Notes: a model not told the origin generated them from the sequence alone. Shown: positions 44,601-59,600, numbered from the stretch's first letter. The stretch: DNA of 64,000 nucleotides from Limnephilus marmoratus (GCA_917880885.1 OU862913.1:22639286-22703285), one strand, 5' to 3'. Made by a program: numbers and translations.

Positions 44601-47600
44601 AGTGGTCCGCGAGAGCTAGAGTATGGTCCGCGAAAGATTTCAAATGGGGCATTCACATGATTCACTAAAGCTGGGTCCACACATGTTCTTTTGTCCGTTC
44701 CGTTCCTCCGTTCCGTATCAGCGTCGCGATCAACAACGCTAGTTTGGACGCCCGTTCGGAACGGTACGGTGTTACGGAGGGACGTTACGGGTAGAGGTAC
44801 GCCCCGATCCATCGGTAGTCGGTTTTTTCGGCCCGTTCAAAGGCGATACGATACGGGTATGCGCCAGTCTGGACGCGATCGCGGCATGCACAGGTCGTTC
44901 TCTCTGTCGCTACCCGGATCAGGAGAAATGCAGTGGGATAACGAAAATATTGTAAAGCTTATCGATGGGTATAGGGCCAGGGAAGTTCTGTGAGATCCCG
45001 GAAACAGGAATTATTTTAATAAAAATATAAAGCAAGAGGCATGGGAGGAACTGTCTATCGAAAAGGAGTGTGGTGTCAACGATATGAAGAAGAAGATGGA
45101 TGCTTTATTGTCTGGGTTTCGCCGGAAGAAAATGAAGATGAAAAAATCATATAATCATATAAAAATCATTTTTCGTTATAATATTGTGAATAACAATGAA
45201 GGACGCGCAAGCAATAGTCAAATTCTCAAACACTTCCGCAGTCGACCACATGCTTGGAGGGAATGGAATGAACACGCGATGATGCCGATGATCGCAGCGA
45301 CATTACGGAGGTACGGGCTATTTTTACTTGCGTCCAGAGTTTTTGATACGGAACGGAGGTACAGAACGGAGAAACGGAACGGACAAAAGAACATGTGTGG
45401 ACCCAGCTTTATCCACATGAAACGACAAAAAAAGTGAGGCGATGAAAACGTTTATAATTTATTGGTCTAAAAAAACATGCGCGTGTCTTTATTTATTTTT
45501 TAGTTTAGTAAGAATAAAACGCAAGGTGAGCTATTTTTAAAAACTTTTAAAGCTTACATTAAAAAAATATATTTTTTAAATATTACAAAATTAAAGTTAA
45601 AACGCTAGACCACACACTGCATAACATTAGAGGAGCTTCAATTGTACATCCACCGTACTCTCCGGACCTTGCCCCAACAGATTACCATTTTTATAGAAAT
45701 TTGGATAACTTCTTGCAAGGGAAAAAATTCAACTCCGATGGGGCAGTCCAAACCGCCTTCAAAGATTTTATTGATTCCCGTCCGAATGGTTTTTTTAGTA
45801 AAGGGATCGATGAACTACCTATGAGATGGCAAATGTACACAGATAGCAATGGTACATACTTTGATTAAATAAATATATTATATTAAAAAAAATCGACTTT
45901 ATGTTCCTCCCATACAAAACGCCAATTTCATATGTAAGGACCTAATATTATATAAAACATAGAAGCTACTTCGGGCATTTACCGAGCGCTGCCGAAATAT
46001 TCCGAATGGATAACGTCGGGTATTTGAGCACGAATATGCGCACAGGTCAGAGAAGAGTAGAGGAGCCTGGTTCACCAGGAAAATTGGGGTAGGACCACGA
46101 CCTCCGTAGTCCAGTGGTTAAGGCTCTTGACTGACATTCCGGAGGTCGCGGGTTCGAACCCGGCATGCGCAAATAAATTTTATTTGATTAATTTGTGTTA
46201 TTTCACAATTAATTCATTTAAAATAATATATAGTATATTTGCGGCATGTTCCAGAGTGGAAGATACTATTAGTATCGCCCTGGTGTAAGACCACCATTCA
46301 GAATTGAAACGTTGCTTGAAAATGGCTTTAGCCGTGTTTAGTGACCAGATCTGAATAGCCAGGTACTTCCCAACCTTCCTCTTCCCCACCTCCTTCCCCT
46401 CCCCTCTACCTTCAGCCTCACAACATACCCCAATTGGGGATGCCATAGTCTCACTGGCTCCAGACGGGAGCAGTTGAGATTCTTGTGCGGTATTCACTGT
46501 AAAAAAAAAAAAAAAAAAACGATCAGCAACAATGAGGAAATGACTAAAGAAGTAAAAGAAGCAAGGACGCAGTCCAAATCTTACCGATCCATCCTATTGT
46601 TGAGGCAATGTGCCGCTGTGAGGACCCACAGATTACTTATGAGGCTACCACCACAGTTCCAGGAGATGTCCTCGGGAAACTTGGGGTCTCCGTTGCCCAC
46701 AGCAGCCTGCAAGCAATCGTGGAACTTTATTGATGGTCAAACTCAAACTCCCCGAGGGGAGACTCGAGAGTCGTTAAAAATATATATTCCATTGAAGAAG
46801 ATGATAATAATAATAATCTAAACGAAAATATAAAAGAGAAAAAGACACAGAAAAACAAAAAAAAGGTAATGGTCGCAGCTGGGACTCGAACCCATAACTT
46901 CTCGTCTATCCGGGGCGTGCGTTTACCAATTCCGCCATTGCGCCCTACTATCAAACCGTCATAATAGCCAATCCCATATTTCAAATTTTAGAATTAACAA
47001 TATTATCTTCAACTAATTTATTTTCCACATCATAGGCAACTACCCTTTTTATTGGAAACAATCATTCTAGAAATTGGTTTGTAACCTGGATAGCGTCACA
47101 GATAAATATATCCGATTTTATTTATATGGAACAATTGACTTTTTATAAAAGTCTAAATGAATATGCAATTTTTGTAAGAAAAACTCTTTTATTATTACTT
47201 TTGAAGGTTATTCCCATCAATGTAATATATCATTGCATAAGAAGATAATAATAATAATCCGAACGAAAATATAAAAGGGAACAAGACACAAGAAACAAAA
47301 AAAAGACAAGAGGTTCTGGGTTCGACTCCCAGTTGCGACCATTATTTTTTCTGTGTCTTGTTCTCTTTTATATTTTAGTTAAGATAATTATTATTTTCTT
47401 CTTCTTCAATAATATATTACATTGATGGGTATAGCCTTCAAAAATTATAAAAAGAGAGTTTTTCTTATAAAAATTGAATATATTATATATATTTGTCACT
47501 GTAAAAGCCCGAACTACGGTAAATCCTAAGATTTTCCGGTAAATCCGAAGATTTACCAAATCTTAATGGTAAAAGTCCGAACCGTTCTATAATCATCGTT

Positions 47601-50600
47601 CACCAACCTAACCTAACCTAACCTTACATGTACTAAATTCTAATGGTAAAAGCCTGAAAAAATCGTTCATAATATTTAAATAAGAAACGATTTTTTCGGG
47701 CTTTTACCATTAGAATTTAGTACATGTTAGGTTAGGTTAGGTTAGGTTAGGTTAGGTTAAAGTCCGAAATAAACGATGATTATAGAACGGTTCGGACTTT
47801 TCGGACCATTAAGAGTTGGTAAATCTTAGGATTTACCGGAAAATCTTAGGATTTACCAATATTCGGGCTTTTACGGTAACATATATTATATAATATATTA
47901 TCTCTTGTACGTTCAAAAATATAATTATTTAATTTATTCTTCTTCTTCGTGTGCCCTGTCAGGTCCCCCCGACGCGACGTTGGAAATCTCTCTGGAAAAT
48001 GTTTCTCTGTCTTGTGCTGCCCGGAATAGCTCATCCACACTTCTAATACCGATCCACTCTCGTACATTTTGCAGCAAGGACATGTGTCTCCTACCAGGTC
48101 CTCGGCGACCCTCTGTCTTCCTTTTAATATTAATAGGAGCAAGTGATATTTTTCCCATCGGAGTATGTGACCCAGATATGAAATTTTCCTGACTTTTACC
48201 ATAATGTGCAGGCTTTCGGTTTGGGGGGGCGACCTCGGCTCTCCTTCGCCTTGCCTCCGGCTACTCGACGCTGAATTCCTTAGGGTCGTCGGGTATTTCC
48301 CCCCAATCTCCCATTTACTTTTCTTTGAGGCACCACCGAGGAACCGGCTAAGGGGCGCGGAAGCTGAGTGTGGTTCACGACTAGACCGAAGTCATGCGCA
48401 TTCTTGCTGGGACTGCCAATCGATTGAAGAGGACTCCCAACCGTTTGCCATTCCTTATTACTTATCTACTGTGTCTTCTTCCCAAACAGGTGCTTGTAGG
48501 ATACGCTGGATAAAATCACCCAGCGCTTACCACCTCGTGGACTTTCACCAATCTGTCCCATTGTCTTGTCTATATTTTGTCATACTAACACCTATTGTAT
48601 CTGTATTTCCCGCTAAGCACTTGCATACTGCTTACTAACAACGTATGCAGGGACATTGGATGTCTAGTTTCGTTATCAAATGAAGAGTCGTTTTTACCAA
48701 AAAAATTAGAGTCCTTGCAAGAGCCTTGAAGGGGTAACCATCTGTTACCTATACCAGGGCGGGTAAGTGGTGGGGCCTCCAATGACTTTTACCATTTACC
48801 GGACGTTGAGATTCATTCATGGCAAACCGACCACCATACACATTCTGGCTGGTACTGCCAAATGAGAGAGGTATCCCACCGACACAAGCGTTCTTCATAT
48901 CACAATACTTGTTTTCATTATCTTTTCTTGCAGATGCTTGCAACACACGCAAGATGCCATTACCCTGCGAGCAGCCGCCTTTTATGTTTTTCTCTTATCT
49001 TTTTTAATTTGTTTATCCCTGACTTGCTTTATATTTTTCGCATTTTGTATATTATGTAAGCACTTGCATACTGCTTCCTAACACTGTATGCAGGGACACT
49101 GGAGGTCTAGATTCGTTCAAAATTAAATGTAGATTCGTTCTTTCAAAAAAATTAGAGTCCTTGTGATAGCCTTGAAGGAGTAACCATCTGTTACTTATAC
49201 CAGGGCGGGTAAGTGGTGGATTACCTCCACTGACTTTTACCAATGTAAGCAGTTTAGTATTTAATTTATAAAAACAGTTAATTTATGAACAAGTTCTGCT
49301 ATGGAATTATCACGGGACTCAACGACTTTCTCACGGCAATAACTCACGATCTTTAGTCAGATTTAAACAATGAAGTAATAAGTAACTCCAGTCTATTTTT
49401 TTCATTTTTTTAATGATTAATGACCTTCTACCTTAAGTAACTGGATATTTATTTTATTTTTAGAGCTAATTTTAATAGTTAAAATGAATGTCAAAGTTTT
49501 AATTTTTCAAGATCCCCCGAAAACCACCGTATGTATATAGAATCGTGTGACGTCATCACTCACGAAAAGTTATTTTTATTTTCAATAGGTGTTGTTGTTT
49601 TGTATGAGAGCATAAATATACCAAACCATCCACTATGACAGTTATATGGAAGAAAGTATGATACTATTCGATAAGTTAAAACATTATTTAGGTGGAATTA
49701 TTTATTTATTTTATTATATTATTATATTTTTCAATATTATTACGGGAGAGTGGTATAAAAATTGTTTGAAATTATTATTTTTTTGGATTTTAAGAATCGA
49801 AATCAATATTAATGGAACCCGAAGCAACAAACTGATAGTAGTAGGGGAGCCCAAGGGAGGACTCAATCCAACAGGTCTCCACAACGTTCAAATAACTACC
49901 CATTTAGCCTCTTGGGCTCCCCTACTATAAGATCGCGTAATCAGCTGTTCGACTCGCGCCATTTTGAAATTCAGAGTTCGAGGGATTGGCTCTAGAAGTA
50001 GCATTACTATTTTTGTACAGTAGTTTTTGAATATTTTCAATAATAGAGATAACCTAATAATAAGAGATACCTTTATTTTTTAAACTGAATTATTTAGGCC
50101 TATATGTATAATGTTTCAATAAACACAATAAATAAATCTCTATAAACAGTATGTAAATAAACGAACAAGATGAAATGTTGATAATATGATGGCTTGTGTC
50201 ATATATTGTGTCCCATACAATGATTTGAAAATTACGGCGATTAGTGACGTCACCACTAAACATTTTAATAATACCAACTTGACTGCGTGTTCACGATTAA
50301 GAATAGACTTTATAACACAATTGTTGGTAAAAGGTTATTTATTTAAGAAAGTAAGTTCACAGATCATATAATATGGTAAAAATAGTCACAATGTATCAAT
50401 TCACTAATTAACTGAGCAAGGGATCGGAGGGAACCTTGCCGTTAGGCTTTGGGAACAACAAAACTGACTGTGGTTCTGCTTAGAGGGTCGTACCATAGGA
50501 CGAAGCGCAACTAAGGCAGCAGTCGGGGGTCTGGTTGGTGCTTTATTTATGGTAGTAGAATACTCCTTAGAGGGTCGTGCCAGAGGACGAAGCGCAACTA

Positions 50601-53600
50601 AGAGAGCGTACTAGCCAAGAGCGAGCTGCAGACGAACTGACTAATTTAGGGCGCGCAGCCTGTTATATAGCCCATTCCTTGTTGCGGGGTGTGGTTTATG
50701 TAGCGGCTCGAGGGTGGGAGATGCGCAGAAGGCGTCGGCGCATCCTGGTTTGCTTAGGGGTGGGTGAGCAGGATGGCGCTGTACGGGGGAAAGAGATGGT
50801 GTAGTGGCAAGCGTAAAAACGGCGAGCTAAAACTTTTTAATTTTTTTTTTAAAACTCTGCGTTTAATATTAGATATTTAATAAAACTTATATATTCAGAA
50901 TTAGCGTTTATTGGTATATATGAACATATTTTAAGAGCCATTATATTTTTCACTAAGTTCCTTATTAGGGATACTTTAAAAGGTAATAACTGTTAATGAT
51001 TTCCGATATTTTACTCGGAAATCACCAAGGTCATAGGTAATTAAAATAAAAGCAATAAGTTTTTCATCATTATTACCTGTCTAGAAATAATATAAATATA
51101 CTAGCAGTTAAAAACTCGCTCCGCAGGTTTTTGCTGCTAGGCTCTTCGGCTTCACTCAGTTGGAGTGTTGGTGACCATTTTATAAATCCGATATGAACTG
51201 GTTCCAAAAATTTCCAGTTTCTCAGATCCACTGGGATCCAGTGGAGGTTATCCACCACTTACCCGTCCTGGTATAAGTAACAGATGGTTACTCCTTCAAG
51301 GTTCTCGCAAGATTCTAATTTTTTGGTTAAACGTAGCTTCATTTATTTATTTTGAACCAATCTAAACCTCCAGTGTCCCTGCATACGTTGTTAGGAAGCA
51401 GTATGCAAGTGCTTAAAACTGTGATCCAGTGGAGGTACTCCACCTCTTACCCGCCCGGGTATAAGTAACTGATGGTTACTCCTTCAAGGCTCTCGCAAGA
51501 TTCTAATTTTTTTTGTTAAACGAAGCTACATTTATTTATTTTGAACGAATCTAGACCTCCAGTGTCCTTGCATACGTTGTTAGTAAGCAGTATGCAAGTG
51601 CTTAACAGGAAAAACAAAATGCAAAAAATAGGTTAGTAAGACAAAGATAAATTAAACAGGGCAAAAGAAAAACTCATTCATGAGGCTCCATGACGCGGCA
51701 TTTCATCTGTAAAAACCCGCAAGCACCTGCATGAAATAGAGAACATAAGTAATACAATAAATCTCAAATCAATTGGCAAGTACCAACAAAAAATGTGAAT
51801 GGCTTTCGGTCTGACCATAAACTACACTTCCGTGTCCCTTAGCCAACCACTCAGTGAAGCCTCAAAGTATGTTAACTGAATATTTGGGGTAAAATACCCG
51901 AAGACTAAAAGAAAATCAGCGTTGGGTAGTCAGAGGCAGGACAAAGGATAGTCAAGGTCGTCTGATCAAGCCTCAAACCTACACATGTCATTGGGGGAGG
52001 CGCAGATAGATTTGAGAAGGATCTGCAAAATTAGTAATGTAACTAAAAATGAAGCAGGGACGAGGTCCAGCACACCCCCATATGGGGTTAGGGAGAAAAA
52101 AAAATGGAGTTCAGTTCATCCAGTAAAACATTGAAACAGTTAAAGACAAACAAAACAAAACAAGGAACATTGCATAAATTAACAGGTAGTATAGTAATTA
52201 TTAACAAAACTGTGATCCAATGACAGCTAGTTACCGAGACAAAGTAAACGTGACAAAGTAACCAAGACACGCAATAACATCATTTGTAATATATACTATA
52301 TATAGCCGACATTCACAACACGTCAATTATTGCCTTGAATTTTTCCAAATCCGGAAAGTAACTTAAATTCTATAAATCCATAGTACTTATACCTAGGGGG
52401 TAAACGTCCACATGTGAGCTGCTGACGGAAGTGGCGATATATTTTGACAGATTTTGAACATAAAACCGAATTTTGTGAGGCGGGAATGGGTACCGCTGCC
52501 CCGGGAACCTTTATTGGATAACCAACACCTCTGCCATAGGTCACCCCAAGTGGTTCGCTACGTTTAGTGATTTAGCAGGGGTGCCCGGGTTCGTGGGGTG
52601 AGGTTTGTCTAGGTCTTGGAGGCGGATGACTGGGACATACTGAACCCCAGATTCCTTCCCACCCCTTAAACCCTTTTCCTTCGCAGAACTCTCCCCTCCT
52701 TCCTTTCCTTAAAAAAACCCTCCACACAGCATCCCCAAAGATGACCTAGGCCCTGAGAGAAATTATTTTCCTCAGGGTCTCCTGTGTGGAACTCATGTAA
52801 AAAAAATCACAACGGTAGCTTTGCTTGAAATTTCACGAACACAGATGTTATTTGTGGCGCGGTGCGTAAGGCGTGGCGTCAGACATGCAATCAAAGTATC
52901 GTTCTAAAATTCAACCACGCAGACGGAAGGGTGTTAATACTGTTTTGTGGGTAGAAATCTAGGGATCAATGTGTCTAGGTGCGACGGTCGTATGAACCCA
53001 TCCCTCCCACTGCAATGTAAGGCAATGGGTCAATAGAGTTCAGCAGGAGAGGACAGATAGACAGACAGACGGAAAGACAGATAGACAGACAGACAGACAG
53101 ATAGTCAGGGGTCATATTTACCATGTGGGGGAATTCTGACTCGGCAGTCTCAATACCTCCGACCACCAGAGGAGCTGCTGTATGACCACACTCGTGGACT
53201 CGATGCCATGGGGATCTGAGTGTAAACCCCTGTAATTGGCAACGATATACGCTTTCGGCCAAGTCAATGCATTCTGAAAGAACGGATCATTATTAATTGA
53301 ATACATATATTTCCAACAAACTATAAAAATACAATTATTTCACCTATTCATAACAATCGCCCAATTTGTCTAATCTCAAACATAGGAAAGATTGAAAAAC
53401 CAAATGCTCAGTTTCCTAGAAAGTAATAAAATTCTTCACAAAAACCAGTTCGGTTTTATGAAGTCACTCAGCCCACAAAATGCTATTGCAAAGGTAACCT
53501 CAAACATCAACGAATCATTGGATAAAGATGAAAAATGAGCAGGTTTATTTATTGATCTCAGAAAAGCCTTTGATAGTATATTCCATGAGATTCTACTACA

Positions 53601-56600
53601 AAATCTGAATAATATAGGTATAAAAGACAACGCGATTAAATGGATTTTGAACTACCTAAAAAATTGACCGTAAGTCGTAAAAATAAATCAGATTAATAGC
53701 GATAAAGACTTTGGAATCCCACCAGGTACAGTAATCGGACTAATCCTTTTCACCATATATATTAATGACATTTTTTTCAACCACTTCATGGCCAAATTAC
53801 TTCATAAGCCGACGATACGGTACTAATAATTAGCGATAAAACTTGGGAAAACATAACATTTAAAGCTTCCGAAGACATAAATATTCTTAAGAATTTCTTC
53901 GACGTAAATTTAATGTCACTAAATAGTGATAAAACATTTGTAATTCTATTTGCAATAGACAAAAATGATACCCATAGAAACATTGAAATCATCATCCATG
54001 ATAATTCCAAAACACATAATAATAATTATTGTATCCCAAACTGCACAATATTAAAAACAACAAACACAATTAAATATTTTGGATGAATATTTTATTTTTT
54101 TTTATTTTAACTTTATGAGTAAAACCTCACATTGTAATATTTAAATAAATGAAGACAATATAAGCGAAACTCAATCAAAAATCTGGAAACAGAAAAATCA
54201 GAAAAACATATTGACACCTCTGGGACTCGAACCCAGGACCTCTTGCTTTCCGGGCAAAGGTCAAGCAAGCAAGAGGTTCGATTGAGTTTCGCTTATATTG
54301 TTTTCATTTATTTAAATATTTTGGAGTTATTATCGATAAAAATTTGAAATAGAAGGAACAAATTTGTCAAGTTGTAAAAAAAAATTAGAAAATTGATTTA
54401 TATATTTTAAAGAATCAGATTTTTTTATTTGCAAACAACTTATATTTAATATATTACGATTGGTCCAATCAACTTTACAATATGCTATCATTAGCTGGGG
54501 ATCCGCATACAAAACTAATCTTTCCCCAATTGAAGTTCTGCAGAGGCTTATAATTAAAATCACAACAAAAAACCTTCTGACTACCCAACGGATCAATTAT
54601 TTAAAGAATTCCAAGTACCTTCGTTCAAAGATCTGTACAATAGAAATGCATTGATTCAAATTGTAAAAGAAAAATAAAAGTATCAGTTTATAACTGAAAA
54701 CCGTACTAGACGTATATATGTATATTTTTCTTTTTCATGCCCAAAATTAAACACTTCCTTCGCACAAAATTATTATACTTAACAAGGAAGACTTTTTTCA
54801 ATCGACTACCGGATGAATTTAGAAAAATGAACGATAAAATCCAATTAATAAATACTGTTAAAAAATATTTTAAAGATAATCTCAAAAAAAAAGTTTCCGA
54901 CTAATCTAATCTGAAGAATAACTTATAGCTCAGTTTCCAAGTGATACTCCATTCTTCAAATAAGTTAAATTTTGTTTTGTTTTTAACAACTAATTACAGT
55001 AATTCTAGATACATTATCCAAATAGTTAAATTGTTTGAAAGTAGATAAATACTTTTAATTACATAACACCGAACTTACAACTTATTGTTTTTTACTTTCA
55101 AATTGTAATTTTAGTACTTATTTAGTTATCAAGTACTTATTTATTTATTTTCGAGAATTCGACAGCTTGCATTTTCCCAATTTGTATGTGATTGTAGAGC
55201 CAAAATAAAACCAATTATGGATTTCCTCCTTGTGATTTTATCTCGGATTAAATAGCAAAATAAAAAAATGATATATCATAAAATTTATAACAAAGGAGTA
55301 TGAGACCAAAATTTTTATAAAACAAAAGATTAAGTATATATGTTACCGTAAAAGTCCGAATATTGGTAAATCCTAAGATTTTCCGGTAAATCCTAAGATT
55401 TACCAACTCTTAATGGTAAAAGTCCGAACCGTTCTATAATCATCGTTCACCAACCTAACCTAAACTAACCTAACATGTACTAAATTCTAATGGTAAAAGC
55501 CCGAAAAAATTGTTTCTTATTTAAATATTATAAAGGATTTTTTCGGGCTTTTACTATTTGAATTTAGTACATGTTAGGTTAGGTTAGGTTAGGTCAGGTT
55601 AGGTTAGGTTAGGTTGGTGAACAATGATTATAGAACGGTTCGGACTTTAACCATTAAGAGTAGGTAAATCTTAGGATTTACCGGAAAATCTTAGGATTTA
55701 CCGTAGTTCGGGCTTTTACAGTAACATATACATCAACATGTGACTCCAAAGACAAATACTACCTATGGACAAAGACGTTACCGTAATTTGACTCCAAAAC
55801 TTTTTGATTTTATTGAAAAAGATATTAAAGATATTCGAGATATTAGATTTAGACAAAAAATGATAAACTAAAACACAAAATTAATACGTGGATATTCAAC
55901 AAAGGCATTGTATACTGCGGGCAGATAACACTATAGAATATAACCAAACACTAAACGCCTGTATCTTTCTTTTTTCCTCTCAAATATTTATTATTATTTC
56001 TAAATTTCTTATTATTCTTATATAATCATTTTTTTTTATATTTCTTATTAATTATTTATTATATTTATCATCTCTTTTCTTTTTCTTTTCTTTTAATTTT
56101 TCTTTCATTCTATTTATATCTTCAAATATAAAAAAAAAATCTTATTACTTTCTTACAAGATTAAGTAATCAACATTTGATTTGATTAAATTCCTGATTAA
56201 ATTGATTAAAATCATTAAATTCCTACCACCTTTGAACAGGCTCAGCCGAGTGAGTTAGTGTATATCAAAAAATAAAAAAAAATGTGTTTTGTAGTTCAAA
56301 CTGTAAAAAAAATGTATTTTTTGCTTATCTTTGTAAATAAATAATTAAAAAAAAAAAAAATATATATATACATTGGTAACCGTAAGAAGCCAGGTTGTAC
56401 ATATAAATCAAATCATAACAGATTTTACATAATTTTCCTATCGTATTAAAAAAAAAAAATAAAAAAAAATGTTAGATCACGTATGTCTAACCTGATTTTT
56501 ACAAAATTTAAAATTTCTAGAAATATTTCAGCTTTGTTATAACTTTCTCTGGGTTTAGTAATAATAATAAATTTAAAATGTAGCAGAGACACTGTGAAAG

Positions 56601-59600
56601 AAAACCGTTCTCGCTTTCTGAGTGTAATTTTTAGAAGTGATACTTCTTTAGCCCTGTTAGAGTGATTTTAAATTCGGATGAAACGGAAATGACGCACTAC
56701 GGCACCTGCGAAGCATCAAACTTCTCTCAAGGCTCCTATTGGTTGAGATATAAAACGTAAACGACTATAGGTCTGCGCTAATTAGCCGCTTTATTTTTTT
56801 ACGGGTCGTCGGAATATAATGCGTATATTGGCGCCTCGCCGAGCGCGTCCCATGGCGCACTGGTATAGTGTGTCGCAAATCTCAGCGATCAGAGAAATCC
56901 AACGGACGGAGGTTCGAATCCTACGAAATCCAAAAAAATAAACATTTTTGTTTTTATAAATCAATATCCAAGATTCAAACCACTTTAAAATAAACAGGCA
57001 AAGGAAAGCGACATTTAGCGACTTTCTAGTTTCACTTCTATCGCGTATGAATTACACACTTAATTTTTTTTTTCAGCAGACCGCACCAAAAGTGCTCGCG
57101 GGCCGCTCCAAAAAGCTTCGCAGGCCGCAGGTTCCCACCCCTAGCCTAAAGCATGAATATGTTGTTAGTGCCTAATTTTTTCGGTAGGTACTCACTCTAG
57201 ATTTTTATTTTTTGCAACACCCTAAACCAAAACCTGGCAACGCCCGTGCCCTAGTACCAGTTACATGGCGTATCGACCTTTTAGTTAATGAATAAAAGGT
57301 TTGCTCACGCCGAGTCGTGAAATCATATTGGTCTAGTAAGCCTCGCCCAATAGAGAACTCCAGTCCAATTTTTTTTTTTTTTTTTTATGAATAATAATGA
57401 CCTTCAACTTAAATAACTGCATTTTTATTTTTATTTTTAGAGTTAGTTTTAATAGTTAAAATAATTGTCAAAGTTTTAATTTTTCAAGTTCCCCCTTGAC
57501 CACTGTATGTACGGTGAATTGTGTGACGTCATCACTCCTGAAAAATTCCTATAGGATTGGGCAATCAGCTGATTTTGAATACCGTTATTCGAAGCATTTT
57601 CCCTAGAAGTAGCATTACTATTTTTTATGCAGTAGTTTTTCAATATTTTAAATAATAAAGATAAACTAATAGAGATACCTACCTCTATTTTTGATACTGA
57701 CTTATTTAGGCTAAAATATTGTTTCAATAAACACAACAATTAAATCTCTATAAACAGTATGAAATAACGAATAACATGAAATGTTGTTAATACTGATGGC
57801 TTGTGTCATACCTACATAATCAAAGATTTCAATACAATAACTGGTGACGCGTGACGTCAGCACTAACCATTCAGTAATACCAACTTTACAGTGTGTTTTG
57901 ACGAGAGGTTTAAAAATGCACTTTTAATAATTTTTTAAGAACTCTACGTTTAATATTATGAAATAAAACTTATATATTCTGAATCAGCGTTTATTGGTCT
58001 ATATGAACATATTTTTTTAAAGCCATAATATTTTTCACTGGAGTTCCTTATTGTGCCTAGTTGAGTTTTTTGATATGTATTAGTAGCCTTAGTGCCTTTT
58101 ACTATCTCTTCCTTCCTCTGCGGACACACCTAAAACCAGAGGGAGGCGTCTACTAATATCTACAGGAATTTCAAAAACTGAACAAATCGGACTAATATCT
58201 ATGAGAACCAAAGTGAGGACGAATATCTACAGCTCAAACTGCTGACTAATATCTATAAGAACCAAAGTGTGGACGAATATCTACAGCACTGGTAGAGGTT
58301 GGATTTGCAATTATGTATAGCATATTGGAATAACGTAATATTGCATACGCAGTTTAAAAAACTTAATTTATGTAAAAATCCTAACTTATATATGTAAAAA
58401 TCCCTAATATCGGACTATTGGACACATTTAGCTGATTATTAAGGATTTGGGTTTTTGTTTTAACAGCTTTCTTTATTTCCAGTGCTTCTAAATTATTTAG
58501 TCTGTTACCATGACCATTTCTATGTCAGTTAGGTTAGGTTAGGTTGTGGTTCTGTGTATTTCGAAATAAATAAATATCTTTGTATTATGACCTCCATGTT
58601 TGTTCAATAAATTATTGTCCTCGTAAACAGCAAAATACGTAATATTATGCAAAAACTTCATGTACGTACTACGTTTTTAAGCATTTATGTAATTAGTAAT
58701 TACATAATTGAAGTAATTTATGCTTTTCCGTACAACCTCTTGCTCAGCTGCCCTCTGAAGATATTAGTCCAACCTACGCTCCATAGATATTAGTCACCAC
58801 TGGGACCGTCATAGATATTCGTCCGACCTTAGCTCTGTAGATATTAGTCCTCACTCTGACGTTCATAGATATTAGTCCAACTCCAACATATGAGCTGTAG
58901 ATATTCGTCCGACATACAGGCTGTAGATATTAGTATCTGGAGTCAAACCAGAGTAGTTACTACTTTCACTTACTGTCCCAAGCCTTCTGACCCGTTTTCT
59001 GCACTTTGACCGCTTCGGGCCGCAGGGCCGGGCAAGTCGGGTAGTCAAGGCCGGCAGCTCTAGAGATCCTCCTCAGGAACAGCGATGGAATAGTGCCACT
59101 TGTCGCTGGACTGTTGAAACCATCCTGGGAAGTGTCGCAGCAGACTATAGACACGCTTCCCTCGTAGAGACACACCTAAACAAGAAAAAAAAGTGCTTTA
59201 GAATGGCACGTAAAACGCAAAATATAAACGGATTTTCACTCAAAGAGGTTGTCTCGGAAAATTTAATTTAAATAAAAATTACGCTTGAAGAAGTGTAACG
59301 CCTGTAAAATGAGTTTTTCGAAAACTGATACAATAAAATTTTAAGCAACCCCCGACACTGAGCTGATGACCTTGAAACGCCTGAACAGATTTTCATGAAT
59401 TGTTGCTAAGAACCACCTCGATCACGTCAGCTTTCAAACAAACAAAAAAACGCATCACAATCGGTCCATTCGTTTAGGAGCTACGATGTCACAGACAAAC
59501 ACATACACAGACAGACAGACACACATAACGTCAAACTTATAACACCGCTCCTCCTTGCGTCGTCGTGGGTTAAAAATGGGAAGTTATGAGTTTTCAAAGT

